64,000 bases of DNA from Paraburkholderia ginsengisoli NBRC 100965 (GTDB lineage Bacteria; Pseudomonadota; Gammaproteobacteria; Burkholderiales; Burkholderiaceae), in NCBI RefSeq assembly GCF_000739735.1, contig NZ_BBJF01000004.1:806001-870000 (forward strand). Reading direction: 5' to 3'. The notes below the pieces were generated by a model. The model made no database searches, was not told where the DNA came from, and saw only the letters and a program-made list of their open reading frames with translations. Shown piece by piece: positions 17,282 to 26,833 of the stretch. A program made the translations under genes and the position numbers. Within the stretch, counting starts at the first letter, position 1, and every line of letters starts with the position of its first letter.

Positions 17282-19141
17282 ATGCCTTTGCCTACTCCCC
17301 CCAGCAAGCTCGGCAATCTCCTGCCGCCTGACGAATACAAGGCCAAAGCCGCCACTCCGGCGCGCTCCGCCGCGAAGAAACAGGCCGGCGCCGGGGAATC
17401 CGCAGAGTCGGCCGATTACGGCCGCGCGAATGTCGCCGCGCCGATGGCGCCCGCCGCCAACGCTGCGACCACGTTGCGACCCGTGCCGGCATCGTCGGCC
17501 CCGGCTGCGGCGTCCGAAGCCGCCGCGCAAGCCGCGCCCACGCGCAGCCGCAAATCGAAACAGACCGCTGCGTTATTGCAGCCGGTGCCCGCTCGTCCGC
17601 AAACCGAACCGGCCACGCCCGTGGCTCAGCCGCAGCCGGTAGTCGCACGTGCGCCGAGCGCGAAGCAACCTACGCCCGACACGCCCGCCGCGGCGCCCAG
17701 CACGCGCGGCACCAGCAAGAAACGCGGCGCGGCCGCCGAGCCGCTCGAAGTCCAGAAGCTCTTCGTGCTCGACACGAACGTACTGATGCACGACCCGAGC
17801 TGCCTGTTCCGTTTCGAGGAACACGACGTCTATCTGCCGATGATGACGTTGGAAGAACTCGACAATCACAAGAAGGGCATGTCGGAAGTCGCGCGCAACG
17901 CGCGTCAGGTGAGCCGCACGCTGGACGCGCTGGTGGCGAACGCCGGCAACATGTCCGACGGCATTTCGCTCGCTCGTCTGGGCAGCCGCGAGGCGTCTGG
18001 ACGGCTGTACTTCCAGACCAAGCTCACCGCGATCGAACCGGTCGAAGGTCTGCCGGAAGGCAAGGCGGACAACCAGATCCTCGGCGTCGTGCGCGCGTTG
18101 CAGCGCGACCGCGCGGATCGCCAGGTCGTGCTGGTGTCGAAAGACATCAACATGCGCATCAAGGCACATGCGCTCGGCCTGCCCGCCGAAGATTACTTCA
18201 ACGACCAGGTGCTCGAAGACAGCGATCTGCTGTACTCGGGCATTCGCGCGCTGCCGCAGGATTTCTGGACCAAGCACGCGAAAGGCATGGAGAGCTGGCA
18301 GGACACCAAGACCGGCACCACGTACTACCGCGTGACCGGTCCGCTGTGCGCGTCGATGCTGGTCAATGAGTTCGTCTACCTGGAGCCGCAAAACGGCGAG
18401 CCCGCGTTCCATGCGCTGGTGCGCGAGCTGAACGGCAAGACGGCGCTGCTGCAAACGCTGCGTGACTACGGCCACCACAAGAACAACGTGTGGGGCATCA
18501 CGGCGCGCAACCGCGAGCAGAACTTCGCGCTGAACCTGCTGATGAATCCGGAAATCGACTTCGTCACGCTGCTCGGCCAGGCCGGCACCGGCAAGACGCT
18601 GGTCGCGCTCGCGGCCGGCCTCGCGCAGGTGCTCGACGACAAGCGCTACAACGAGATCATCGTGACGCGCGCGACGGTGCCGGTCGGTGAAGACATCGGC
18701 TTTCTGCCGGGTACGGAAGAGGAAAAGATGCAGCCGTGGATGGGCGCATTCGACGACAACCTCGAAGTACTGCAGAAAACCGACGACGCCGCCGGCGAAT
18801 GGGGCCGCGCCGCGACTCAGGAACTGATCCGCTCGCGGCTGAAGGTCAAGAGCATGAACTTCATGCGCGGCCGTACGTTCGTGGACAAGTATCTGATCAT
18901 CGACGAGGCGCAGAACCTGACGCCGAAGCAGATGAAGACACTGGTCACGCGCGCGGGTCCGGGCACGAAGATCATCTGTCTGGGCAATATCGCGCAGATC
19001 GATACGCCTTACCTCACGGAAGGCAGTTCCGGTTTGACGTACGTGGTCGACCGCTTCAAGGGTTGGGCGCACAGCGGGCACGTGACGCTGGCACGCGGCG
19101 AGCGCTCTCGCCTTGCCGATTACGCATCAGAAATTCTTTAA
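17282..19141 (+). CDS. PIN-PhoH family ATPase
   Basis: 619 residues. After an N-terminal Pro/Ala-rich tail of about 150 residues comes a PIN-type nuclease domain (LFVLDTNVLMHD near 160-171; MTLEELDNHKKG), then a PhoH P-loop ATPase domain with Walker A GQAGTGKT near 431 and Walker B YLIIDEAQN near 537. Such PIN-PhoH (PhoH2/YlaK) proteins are ATP-dependent RNA helicase/ribonucleases in characterised cases. GAGGGA precedes the ATG at 17282 and sets the start; the frame is open upstream. It is monocistronic, with a terminator 26 nt downstream. Confidence 0.92.
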   Translation: MPLPTPPSKLGNLLPPDEYKAKAATPARSAAKKQAGAGESAESADYGRANVAAPMAPAANAATTLRPVPASSAPAAASEAAAQAAPTRSRKSKQTAALLQPVPARPQTEPATPVAQPQPVVARAPSAKQPTPDTPAAAPSTRGTSKKRGAAAEPLEVQKLFVLDTNVLMHDPSCLFRFEEHDVYLPMMTLEELDNHKKGMSEVARNARQVSRTLDALVANAGNMSDGISLARLGSREASGRLYFQTKLTAIEPVEGLPEGKADNQILGVVRALQRDRADRQVVLVSKDINMRIKAHALGLPAEDYFNDQVLEDSDLLYSGIRALPQDFWTKHAKGMESWQDTKTGTTYYRVTGPLCASMLVNEFVYLEPQNGEPAFHALVRELNGKTALLQTLRDYGHHKNNVWGITARNREQNFALNLLMNPEIDFVTLLGQAGTGKTLVALAAGLAQVLDDKRYNEIIVTRATVPVGEDIGFLPGTEEEKMQPWMGAFDDNLEVLQKTDDAAGEWGRAATQELIRSRLKVKSMNFMRGRTFVDKYLIIDEAQNLTPKQMKTLVTRAGPGTKIICLGNIAQIDTPYLTEGSSGLTYVVDRFKGWAHSGHVTLARGERSRLADYASEIL

Positions 19142-19167
19142 GTTTCAGCTAGTTAGATTCGTCCGAA

Positions 19168-19201
19168 GCCGCGTCCGGAGCAATCCGGACGTGGCTTTTT
19201 T
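19168..19201 (+). terminator. Intrinsic terminator of phoH
   Basis: GCCGCGTCCGGA-gcaa-TCCGGACGTGGC, a 12-bp stem with one G-U pair, followed by TTTTTT, lies 26 nt after the phoH stop. Confidence 0.85.
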
Positions 19202-19366
19202 ATTGGCTCCCCGGGCTTGGCATGCCCGGCGCGCGACAGGCTGGCAACACTTAGCGCATGAACTTCAAGTAATTTATCAACAATTCTTGCCCGCGCCATG
19301 TTCCACGGGCTACCATCCAAGGATCGTTCGCCAGTAAACGAGCGTTTAACGCTCGCCTCGTCTCCG

Positions 19367-20611
19367 ATGCGCCGACTCGCATTCTCTCTGCTGACAGTCC
19401 TGCTGCTCGCCGCCTGTGCCGGCGCGCCGCAGAAGACGTCGCGCGGGTCCGGCTCGGTCGTCGTGGCTAACGGCGCCTATCATGCGCCGCCGCCGGGCTT
19501 TCCTCATTTCGTCGATCACAGCATCGGCCGCGAAGAAATCTCGATTCAGGCGATGAGTCTGGTCGGCGTTCCGTACCGCTGGGGCGGCAATACGCCGGAT
19601 AGCGGCTTCGATTGCAGCGGGCTGGTGCGCTATGTGGTGCTGCGCGCGGCGTCCGTGAATCTGCCGCGCACGACCGCGGATATGAGCGGGCGTGGCGAAT
19701 CGATCGAGCCCGACGAAATCGCGCCGGGTGACCTGATCTTTTTCAACACGACGGGGCGCGCGCATTCGCATGTCGGCATCTACGTGGGCAAGCTGCGCTT
19801 CGTCAATGCGCCGTCGACGGGCGGCACGGTACGGCTCGATTATCTGACCAACCCTTACTGGGCCAAGCGCTTCGACGGCATTCGCCGGGTGGCTGGGCCG
19901 GCCGCGACGCCTGCGCCGTTCGATACGCCGAGTTACCAGGCGGCGGCGCCGCAGCCCGAACGCGGCGCGTCTGCCGCGCAGGTTGCGCCGGCATATGCGG
20001 ACATGGCGACGGCAACGATGCCGAATGCGGGCGTCGGAGTGTCGGTTGCGAAGACGGCTGCGCAGCCCTCGTCGGGCTATGCGGCGGCGGCATCGCAACT
20101 GCAATCGCCGGGGCAGCCGCAGCAAACGACGCGCGCAGCAGCGGCGCCGCGCGCCCCGTTGACCGCGACGACCCAGCCGGTCATCGCGACCGTCACAACT
20201 GCAAGCCCGCCTGCAGCGCAAGCCGATCCGTTCGAGCCCCCGCCACCGGGCATGAGCGCGGCGCAGCTCCAGGCCCGCGCGGCGGGCGCCGTGACGCCGA
20301 CCGCGATTCCAGCCGCCCAGGCAAACGCCTACGACTCGCCCGCCGGATCGCCAGCGCAAGCGGCGATCGCCTCGCAGGCGGTCCCGCAAAACTCCGCTGC
20401 TCGCGCACCCGACGCCATCGACGCCGCCGCCGATGCGTTCGAGCCGCCGCCGCCCGCTTCCGTGGCGAGCCGTCAGGCCCGCCAGGCGCAGCAAGCGGAT
20501 GCGAGTGGCAGCGTGCAGATCATGCGTGCTTCGACATCCACGCGTGGCGCGCCCGCCCCCACGCAGACCAATGACGATCCGATCGCCCGCTTCGCCAACG
20601 GCAACTTCTAA
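19367..20611 (+). CDS. NlpC/P60 cell-wall peptidase, lipoprotein
   Basis: 414 residues. A lipoprotein signal (MRRLAFSLLTVLLLAACAG; lipobox LAAC) sets the start at 19367 rather than the ATG at 19298. The NlpC/P60 domain covers about 50-175, with catalytic Cys83 in FDCSGLVRYV and His135 in SHVGIYVG. It likely cleaves peptidoglycan stem peptides in the periplasm. The C-terminal 230 residues are Ala/Pro/Gln-rich, low-complexity and probably unstructured, containing a repeated FEPPPP motif (three times). It is not obviously in an operon. Confidence 0.88.
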   Translation: MRRLAFSLLTVLLLAACAGAPQKTSRGSGSVVVANGAYHAPPPGFPHFVDHSIGREEISIQAMSLVGVPYRWGGNTPDSGFDCSGLVRYVVLRAASVNLPRTTADMSGRGESIEPDEIAPGDLIFFNTTGRAHSHVGIYVGKLRFVNAPSTGGTVRLDYLTNPYWAKRFDGIRRVAGPAATPAPFDTPSYQAAAPQPERGASAAQVAPAYADMATATMPNAGVGVSVAKTAAQPSSGYAAAASQLQSPGQPQQTTRAAAAPRAPLTATTQPVIATVTTASPPAAQADPFEPPPPGMSAAQLQARAAGAVTPTAIPAAQANAYDSPAGSPAQAAIASQAVPQNSAARAPDAIDAAADAFEPPPPASVASRQARQAQQADASGSVQIMRASTSTRGAPAPTQTNDDPIARFANGNF

Positions 20612-20787
20612 CTTTACGTCCGCAGCGAATGGGGCAGATGCGAACGCAGGGAATCGCGTGGTATCAGCACGTCTGTCTGGCAGGACGGTCAAAGCGCGCC
20701 ACCACGCCGCTCGCAAGGCCTGCTCATCCCAGCAACGCCGCCGATCTGCTATCGTCTTCGATATTCTTCCGACAGCGAGTGGTGACG

Positions 20788-21594
20788 ATGGATCTCGGGC
20801 TGAAAGACAAGGTGGTGTTGGTCACAGGCGGCAGCAAGGGCATCGGGTTCGCTTGCGCCCGCGCGTTCGCACAGGAAGGCGCGAAGGTCGCGATCGTGTC
20901 GCGCGACCCCGCCAACCTCGCGCGTGCCTACGAGCAGTTGAAGCAGGAAGGCTTGCACGTGCACCGGACCCGCGCCGATCTGCACGAACCGCACAGCGCC
21001 GCCGACATCGTCGAGGAAGTCAGCACCGCCGTGGGTCCGATCGACGTGCTGGTCAACAGTGCGGGCGCCGCGCGCCGCTATGACCCGGAGACGCTCGACG
21101 CCGACGCGTTCAGGGCGACGATGGAAGCCAAGTATTTCCCCTACATCTATCCGCAGCAGGAAGTCCTGCGCCGCATGGCCGAGCGCGCGAAGGCCGGCGG
21201 CGGTGCGGCGCCGGGCACGATCGTCAACATTATCGGCATGGGCGGCAAGATCGCGAGCGATATCCATATCGCCGGCGGCGCCGCAAATGCGGCGCTGATG
21301 CTCGCCACCGTCGGCCTCGCCCACTACTACGCGCGCTACGGCATCCGCATCAACGCGATCAATCCGGGAGCGACGCTGACCGAGCGAGTTGAGGAAGCGG
21401 TCAAACTGGAAGCGGCGCAACAAGGCATCGAAAACGCGGAAGCGCTGGCGCGCGGGCAAGCCCGTGTGCCGCTCGGACGCTTTGCAAGACCGGAGGAAAT
21501 TGCCGACGTCGCGCTGTTTCTGGCGAGCCGCCGCGCGAGTTATGTGACAGGCGCAATCGTCCCGATGGATGGAGGGAGCGCGCCGCTGATCTGA
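20788..21594 (+). CDS. Short-chain dehydrogenase/reductase fold protein lacking the catalytic triad
   Basis: 268 residues. The N-terminal cofactor motif is intact (VTGGSKGIGFACA, 12-24) and so are the NSAGAA and INAINPGATLT regions. The usual Ser-Tyr-Lys triad is missing: the region that should read YxxxK is GGAAN (163-167), and the Ser position near 150 is Gly. The C-terminus (YVTGAIVPMDGG) is normal. It may bind NAD(P) and use a different chemistry, or be non-catalytic. The annotated start is the ATG at 20788; the frame is open upstream. A terminator follows. Confidence 0.85.
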   Translation: MDLGLKDKVVLVTGGSKGIGFACARAFAQEGAKVAIVSRDPANLARAYEQLKQEGLHVHRTRADLHEPHSAADIVEEVSTAVGPIDVLVNSAGAARRYDPETLDADAFRATMEAKYFPYIYPQQEVLRRMAERAKAGGGAAPGTIVNIIGMGGKIASDIHIAGGAANAALMLATVGLAHYYARYGIRINAINPGATLTERVEEAVKLEAAQQGIENAEALARGQARVPLGRFARPEEIADVALFLASRRASYVTGAIVPMDGGSAPLI

Positions 21595-21672
21595 GCGGCG
21601 CGCGATTTTAACACTGCGCGTTAATTTCGCTGGAGACCGGAGAGTCTGCGAGGTTGGCAGGCTGGCAGATGG

Positions 21673-21703
21673 GCGCCGCGCTGAACGTTAGCGCGGCGCT
21701 TTT
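21673..21703 (+). terminator. Terminator of the SDR gene
   Basis: GCGCCGCGCT-gaacgtt-AGCGCGGCGC followed by TTTT, a perfect 10-bp stem between the convergent SDR and pit genes. Confidence 0.75.
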
Positions 21704-21727
21704 CGCACCGCGCTCGCGCGCGCACAG

Positions 21728-22738
21728 TTACAGGAAGTGGTGGCCGAACCACCAACCCGCCGCGGACAGCACCGCCGAAGCCGGAATCGTCAGAATCCAC
21801 GCCCACACGATGTTGCCGGCCACACCCCAACGCACCGCGCTCAACTTCTGAGTCGCGCCGACGCCAACGATCGCGCCGGTAATCGTATGGGTGGTCGACA
21901 CCGGAATGCCGAGCCAGGAAGCAGTGAACAGCGTGATCGCCCCGCCCGTCTCCGCACAGAAACCGCCGACCGGCTTGAGCTTGGTGATCTTCTGGCCCAT
22001 CGTGCGGACGATTCGCCAGCCGCCGAACAGCGTGCCGAGGCCCATCGACAGATAGCAGCCGCCGATCACCCACAGCGGCGGCGCGGCCGCGGACGCCGAC
22101 GCAAAATCGGTTGCGATCAGCAGCATCCAGATAATGCCGATGGTTTTCTGCGCATCGTTGCCGCCGTGACCAAGGCTATACAGGCCCGCCGACACCAGTT
22201 GCAGCCGCCGGAAGCGCCGGTCGACCTTGCTCGGCGGCGTGCGGAAATACATCCACGACACCGCCAGCATGAAGAACGAGCCGAGCACGAAGCCCAGCAA
22301 CGGCGAGATGAAAATGAAGGCCACCGTCTTCAGCAGGCCGTCCATATTGAGCGAGCCCCAGCCCGCCTTGGCGAGCGCCGCGCCCACGAGCCCGCCGATC
22401 AGCGCATGCGACGAACTGGAAGGAATGCCGTAATGCCACGTGATGATGTTCCAGCCGATCGCGCCGACCAGCGCGCCGAAAATCACGTAATGGTCGACGA
22501 TGTTGGGGTCGATCGTGCCCCGGCCGACGGTCGCGGCCACTTTCAGGTGAAACACGAAATACGCGATGACGTTGAACGCCGCCGCAAAGGCCACCGCCTG
22601 CTGCGGCTTCAGCACGCCGGTGGAAACGACCGTGGCGATGGAATTCGCCGCGTCGTGAAAACCGTTCATGAAGTCGAAAATCAGCGCGACGGCGACCAGG
22701 CCGGCAACGACCCAGATGGCGAGTTGTATCGATTGCAT
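21728..22738 (-). CDS. pit: PiT-family inorganic phosphate transporter
   Basis: 336 residues, a polytopic inner-membrane protein. It carries the paired PiT signatures: FDFMNGFHDAANSIATVV near the N-terminus and the inverted repeat IPVSTTHTITGAIVGVG near the C-terminus, plus GGNDAQKTIGI. It imports metal-phosphate with protons at low affinity. Its ATG shares one base with the stop of the upstream DUF47 gene (TAATG), so the two are translationally coupled. Confidence 0.95.
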   Translation of the reverse strand: MQSIQLAIWVVAGLVAVALIFDFMNGFHDAANSIATVVSTGVLKPQQAVAFAAAFNVIAYFVFHLKVAATVGRGTIDPNIVDHYVIFGALVGAIGWNIITWHYGIPSSSSHALIGGLVGAALAKAGWGSLNMDGLLKTVAFIFISPLLGFVLGSFFMLAVSWMYFRTPPSKVDRRFRRLQLVSAGLYSLGHGGNDAQKTIGIIWMLLIATDFASASAAAPPLWVIGGCYLSMGLGTLFGGWRIVRTMGQKITKLKPVGGFCAETGGAITLFTASWLGIPVSTTHTITGAIVGVGATQKLSAVRWGVAGNIVWAWILTIPASAVLSAAGWWFGHHFL

Positions 22739-23364
22739 TATGCGTTTTCCAGCACGATGCCTTCGATGATGTTCGCTACATCCTCACACTTGTCCGTGAT
22801 CGTTTCGAGCAATTCGTAAATCGCTTTGAGCTTGATCAGGGTCTTGACGTTGTCCTCTTCGCGGAACAGCTTCGACATGGCCGAACGCAGCACGCGGTCG
22901 GCTTCCGATTCCAGCCGGTCGATTTCCTCGCACGCCTTCAAGATCTGGCTGGCCTGCTTCATGTCCGACAGCAGGCTGACGGCGAACTGCACGCGCTCGG
23001 ACGTCGCCGTGCAGATGTGCGCGAGCTGGCTGGCTTCCGAGGTCACCGCCTGCACGTCGTACAGCGAGATAGCAGTGGCGACGTCCTCCATCAGGTCGAG
23101 GATGTCGTCCATCGTGGTGATCAGCTTGTGGATCTCATCGCGGTCGAGCGGCGTGATGAAAGTCTTGTGCAGCAGGTCGATCGTTTCGTGCGTGAGCTTG
23201 TCAGCGGCCTTCTCGGCTTTTTGCACGTTCTGTTTGTGGGTTTCCGCGTCATGCAGATTGTCGATCAGCAGCTCGAGTTCGCGGCTCGCCGAGACGATGC
23301 ACGTTGCGTGTGCATTGAAAATTTCAAAGAACTTGCCCTCGGTGGGCATGAATCGACCGAACAT
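22738..23364 (-). CDS. DUF47 / PhoU-like Pit accessory protein
   Basis: 208 residues, almost all alpha-helical, starting MFGRFMPTEGKFFEIFN. DUF47 proteins resemble PhoU four-helix bundles with metal-binding acidic motifs (here DKLTHETIDLL and DRDEIHKLITTMDDILDLMED). They are typically encoded directly before pit and are thought to regulate phosphate uptake through it. The 1-base overlap with pit supports a paired role. Confidence 0.94.
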   Translation of the reverse strand: MFGRFMPTEGKFFEIFNAHATCIVSASRELELLIDNLHDAETHKQNVQKAEKAADKLTHETIDLLHKTFITPLDRDEIHKLITTMDDILDLMEDVATAISLYDVQAVTSEASQLAHICTATSERVQFAVSLLSDMKQASQILKACEEIDRLESEADRVLRSAMSKLFREEDNVKTLIKLKAIYELLETITDKCEDVANIIEGIVLENA

Positions 23365-23411
23365 TGGGATCCCGAAAATTGGTCACGTAATGGCTGACAT
23401 AAAACGGCCAC

Positions 23412-23417
23412 ATTGTA
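23412..23417 (-). promoter_or_regulatory. -10 element of the DUF47-pit operon
   Basis: TACAAT on the minus strand, 47 nt upstream of the DUF47 start codon. The -35 is not clear. Confidence 0.35.
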
Positions 23418-23490
23418 CCGTTGCAGGGCCGCTGTAGCACTTCTGGAAGCGCCGTTACAACAGGCGCCGGCGGGTGGCCGTTTTGCCTCT

Positions 23491-24876
23491 TTACTCGCCG
23501 TAGAAATTCTGCGCGCCGGCAAAATTGTCGAACTTCGTAAATTGGCCGTGGAACGTGAGCCGAACAGGACCGATCGGACCATTCCGCTGTTTGCCGATGA
23601 TGATTTCGGCCGTGCCCTTGTCCGGGCTGTCCGGGTTGTACACTTCGTCGCGGTAAATGAACAGAATCACGTCGGCATCCTGCTCGATAGCGCCGGATTC
23701 ACGCAGATCCGACATGATCGGCCGCTTGTTCGGGCGCTGTTCGAGACCGCGGTTCAACTGCGACAACGCGATCACCGGCACGTCGAGTTCTTTCGCGAGA
23801 CTCTTGAGCGAACGCGAAATTTCCGAGATTTCGGTCGCGCGGTTTTCGCCGGACGACGAGCCGCTCATCAACTGCAGGTAGTCGATGATGATCAGGCCGA
23901 GCTTCCCGCACTGGCGCGACAGCCGACGCGCACGCGAGCGCAATTCCATTGGGTTCAGACCGCCCGTTTCGTCGATGAAGATCTGCGCCTCGCTCATTTT
24001 TTGCACCGCGTGCGTGAGCTTCGGCCAATCCTCGTCGGTCAGCCGCCCGGTACGCATACGGTGCTGATCGAGCCGGCCGACCGAGCCGAGCATACGCATC
24101 GTCAGCTGCGACCCCGGCATTTCCATCGAGAACACGGCGACCGGCAGACCATACTCCACTGCGACATACTCGCCGATGTTCATGGAAAACGCCGTCTTAC
24201 CCATCGACGGGCGGCCTGCGACGATGATCAGCTCGCCGCCGTGCATGCCGGACGTCATGCGGTCCAGGTCGACGAAACCGGTCGGCGTGCCAGTCACGTC
24301 GCTCGGATTCGCGGTGTGATACAGCGTGTCGATCCGCTCGACCACTTCGGTCAGCAACGGTCCGATTTCCAGGAAGCCTTGCGTGCCGCGCGCGCCGTCT
24401 TCGGCGATCGAAAACACCTTCGATTCGGCTTCGTCCAGCAACTGCCGGACTTCCTTGCCCTGCGGGTTGAACGCGTCGGCCGAAATTTCGTCGGCCACCG
24501 ACACGAGCCGGCGCAGCACCGCGCGATCGCGCACGATTTCCGCGTAGCGGCGGATATTGGCCGCGCTCGGCGTGTTCTGCGCGAGCGCGTTCAGGTACGC
24601 GAGACCGCCGACCTCTTCCGCCTTGCCAGAGGTGCCGAGCGCTTCGTACACGGTAATCACGTCGGCCGGGCGCGTGGCCGCGATCAGCTTGCCGATGTGC
24701 TCAAAAATGATGCGGTGGTCGTAGCGGTAGAAGTCGCTCTGCGACAGGAAGTCGGCGATGCGGTCCCATGCCGCGTTGTCGAGCAGCAAGCCGCCCAGCA
24801 CCGATTGCTCGGCCTCGATCGAATGCGGCGGGACTTTCAGCGACTCGAGTTGGGGATCTTTGGACGGTGCGTTCAT
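23491..24876 (-). CDS. dnaB: Replicative DNA helicase DnaB
   Basis: 461 residues. N-terminal DnaB domain (VPPHSIEAEQSVLGGLLLD), linker, then the RecA-like motor with Walker A GRPSMGKTAFS near 222-232, IDYLQLM, ALSQLNRGLEQRPNKRP and the arginine-finger region DLRESGAIEQDAD. It unwinds DNA at the replication fork as a hexamer. It lies 133 nt beyond rplI on the same strand after a strong terminator, so it probably has its own promoter. No intein is present. Confidence 0.98.
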   Translation of the reverse strand: MNAPSKDPQLESLKVPPHSIEAEQSVLGGLLLDNAAWDRIADFLSQSDFYRYDHRIIFEHIGKLIAATRPADVITVYEALGTSGKAEEVGGLAYLNALAQNTPSAANIRRYAEIVRDRAVLRRLVSVADEISADAFNPQGKEVRQLLDEAESKVFSIAEDGARGTQGFLEIGPLLTEVVERIDTLYHTANPSDVTGTPTGFVDLDRMTSGMHGGELIIVAGRPSMGKTAFSMNIGEYVAVEYGLPVAVFSMEMPGSQLTMRMLGSVGRLDQHRMRTGRLTDEDWPKLTHAVQKMSEAQIFIDETGGLNPMELRSRARRLSRQCGKLGLIIIDYLQLMSGSSSGENRATEISEISRSLKSLAKELDVPVIALSQLNRGLEQRPNKRPIMSDLRESGAIEQDADVILFIYRDEVYNPDSPDKGTAEIIIGKQRNGPIGPVRLTFHGQFTKFDNFAGAQNFYGE

Positions 24877-24938
24877 GGAGAGGGATTATCGGGTAATCGG
24901 GCGACGGCGGCGAGCGCAAAAACGAAAAAAACGGGCAC

Positions 24939-24971
24939 AAAAAAAGCAGGGGCCGGTTACCCGGCCCCTGC
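24939..24971 (-). terminator. Terminator of the rpsF-priB-rpsR-rplI operon
   Basis: On the minus strand GCAGGGGCCGG-gtaa-CCGGCCCCTGC is followed by seven U. The stem is perfect (11 bp). It lies 38 nt after the rplI stop and separates the ribosomal operon from dnaB. Confidence 0.9.
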
Positions 24972-25009
24972 CCTTCGCCAGCAACTTCCTGGCAGATACT
25001 AGCTGATGC

Positions 25010-25462
25010 TTAGACGTGTTCGCCGATCACAGCGACCGTCACATCGACCACAACGTCGGTGTGCAGCGAGATCTGGACAGCGTGTTCGCCGACCAGCTTC
25101 AGCGGGCCTTCCGGCAGACGCACTTGCGCCTTTTCCACTGCGAAGCCTTGCTTGACCAGTGCGTCGGCGATGTCGGCGTTCGTCACCGAGCCGAACAGAC
25201 GGCCGTCGACGCCAGCCTTCTGACCGATCTGAACCGTCGAGCCTGCCAGCTTCTCGCCTTGAGCTTGAGCGGCAGCCAGCTTTTCAGCGGCGATCTTTTC
25301 GAGTTCTGCACGGCGCACTTCGAATTCAGCCAGGGCTTCCTTCGTTGCACGGCGAGCTTGCTTGTTCGGGATCAGGAAGTTACGTGCGTAACCGTCCTTG
25401 ACCTTCACGATATCGCCCAGGTTACCCAGATTGACGACTTTTTCCAGAAGAATGATTTGCAT
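25010..25462 (-). CDS. rplI: 50S ribosomal protein L9
   Basis: 150 residues. The N-domain starts [17 protein letters not shown] with the conserved [16 protein letters not shown], a long connecting helix follows, and the C-domain ends in the TVAVIGE region. L9 binds 23S rRNA at the base of the L1 stalk and affects reading-frame maintenance. It is the last gene of the operon. Confidence 0.98.
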   Translation of the reverse strand: MQIILLEKVVNLGNLGDIVKVKDGYARNFLIPNKQARRATKEALAEFEVRRAELEKIAAEKLAAAQAQGEKLAGSTVQIGQKAGVDGRLFGSVTNADIADALVKQGFAVEKAQVRLPEGPLKLVGEHAVQISLHTDVVVDVTVAVIGEHV

Positions 25463-25489
25463 TCGGATGCTCCTTATCGCGTCGTCGGG

Positions 25490-25765
25490 TTAGGCCTTGT
25501 GCTGGTCGGTGTACGGCACCAGCGCGAGGAAACGTGCGCGCTTGATTGCCGTATCCAGCTGGCGTTGATAGTGCGACTTCGTACCCGTGAGACGCGCCGG
25601 CGTGATCTTGCCGTTTTCGCCGATGAAGTCCTTCAGCGTTTCGAGGTCCTTGTAGTCGATGTGATCGACGCCAGCGGCCGTGAAACGGCAGAACTTCTTG
25701 CGCTTGAAGAGCGGATTTTGTTGCTGACGACGCTTGTCGAATTTCTTACCAGTCGGGCGGGGCAT
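25490..25765 (-). CDS. rpsR: 30S ribosomal protein S18
   Basis: 91 residues. The core [33 protein letters not shown] and [13 protein letters not shown] is diagnostic. S18 pairs with S6 on the 30S platform. It starts two nucleotides after priB, and rplI follows after 27 nt. A single Cys (in KFCRF) is present. Confidence 0.98.
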   Translation of the reverse strand: MPRPTGKKFDKRRQQQNPLFKRKKFCRFTAAGVDHIDYKDLETLKDFIGENGKITPARLTGTKSHYQRQLDTAIKRARFLALVPYTDQHKA

Positions 25766-25767
25766 GT

Positions 25768-26067
25768 TCAGTCCTTTCCAATGTCCTGCAATGCTGTGAT
25801 GTGAAATACCAGAGTTCTCGCGTTGCGGTGCTTTTTCGCCAGGAAGCCGGTGAAGAGCGTTTCCACGCCCATCGGACAGCTTTCCAGCTTACCGCTCGCT
25901 TCGCCCGCGGCGACCGCCTGCATGGTCAGTTCGACTTGCCGGGCAATGCCCGCTTCGACGACTTCCGTGCGGTGGTGCAACGTGCAGCCTGCAATCGGAA
26001 CGCCGGCGGGGGTGTACCGCACCGGTTCGCGTTCGACGACGCTGGCCGTAAGTTGCAGCCGGTTCAT
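25768..26067 (-). CDS. priB: Primosomal replication protein N (PriB)
   Basis: 99 residues, an OB-fold single-strand DNA-binding protein ([30 protein letters not shown]). PriB stimulates PriA in restarting stalled forks. Its place between rpsF and rpsR is conserved in beta- and gammaproteobacteria and ties replication restart to ribosomal protein synthesis. Confidence 0.95.
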   Translation of the reverse strand: MNRLQLTASVVEREPVRYTPAGVPIAGCTLHHRTEVVEAGIARQVELTMQAVAAGEASGKLESCPMGVETLFTGFLAKKHRNARTLVFHITALQDIGKD

Positions 26068-26117
26068 GAAGCCTTTGACGAGAGCGACGCTTGGTCTGGT
26101 AGCTTAAATAGTGTGTC

Positions 26118-26492
26118 TTAAGCCTGCGCTTCGGACGGTTGCGTAGCAGCCGACTTCTTGGCTTCTTCGCGCTGCACTTCCTTCATCATCGGCGACGGGC
26201 CGGTTTCGGCCTTCTTCAGCTTGACGATCAGGTGACGCAGAACAGCGTCGTTGAACTTGAATGCGTGTTCCAGCTCGTCGAGCGTGGTTTGGTCGCATTC
26301 GATGTTCATGCAGACGTAGTGAGCCTTAGCGAGTTTCTCGATCATGTAGGCCAGTTGGCGACGGCCCCAGTCTTCGATACGGTGGATCTGGCCACCGTGC
26401 GACGTGATCGTGGACTTGTAACGCTCGATCATGGCGGGCACTTGCTCGCTCTGATCCGGGTGCACGATAAATACGATTTCGTAATGACGCAT
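26118..26492 (-). CDS. rpsF: 30S ribosomal protein S6
   Basis: 124 residues from the ATG at 26492, which follows AAGGAG and begins [18 protein letters not shown]. The frame is open 21 codons further, but that extension is not conserved. S6 binds S18 and the 16S central domain. The Glu/Ala/Gln-rich C-terminal tail is usual. It is the first gene of the operon. Confidence 0.98.
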   Translation of the reverse strand: MRHYEIVFIVHPDQSEQVPAMIERYKSTITSHGGQIHRIEDWGRRQLAYMIEKLAKAHYVCMNIECDQTTLDELEHAFKFNDAVLRHLIVKLKKAETGPSPMMKEVQREEAKKSAATQPSEAQA

Positions 26493-26833
26493 ATTCACTC
26501 CTTGTGGATTAAAGCCACCCGGGCGTCGGAACCGGTGCGGCAAGTGAGAAGCCAAAGAGTGTAACCCGAATGGGGCCGGGGTGCAAGATATACCGTTGGT
26601 GCAGCGCGCGATTCGGGTGTGTTTTCAAGGGTTTAGGGGTTGGCAAGAGAGCGAACCGGGGCGATCGGAGTGGCGTCGGGTGTTCGCGTGCTGCTACTTC
26701 ACACTACGCGAGGCCTGCCTTTCCACCCGTCTTCCGGGCATCCGCCAAACCAGCTAGCGTCCATCACCCGTGCGCGGGCTTCCTCTTTCTGCCTCTACCG
26801 CACCGCCCTGATGCAACGCCTTCAGGCGTCCCC
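26493..26833. other. Intergenic region upstream of rpsF
   Basis: The 341 nt between the anti-sigma gene and rpsF contain the rpsF promoter. The rest shows no gene and no obvious hairpin with a U-run. Confidence 0.55.
26558..26586 (-). promoter_or_regulatory. Sigma-70 promoter of the rpsF operon
   Basis: TTGCAC-N17-TACACT on the minus strand, five of six and four to five of six matches with ideal spacing. The predicted transcript has a leader of about 60 nt, where S6:S18 autoregulatory structures occur in other bacteria. Confidence 0.7.

Noticed and set aside
19298..19366. Upstream ATG start for the NlpC/P60 gene
   Set aside because: It would bury the lipoprotein signal peptide; the ATG at 19367 gives a proper signal and lipobox.
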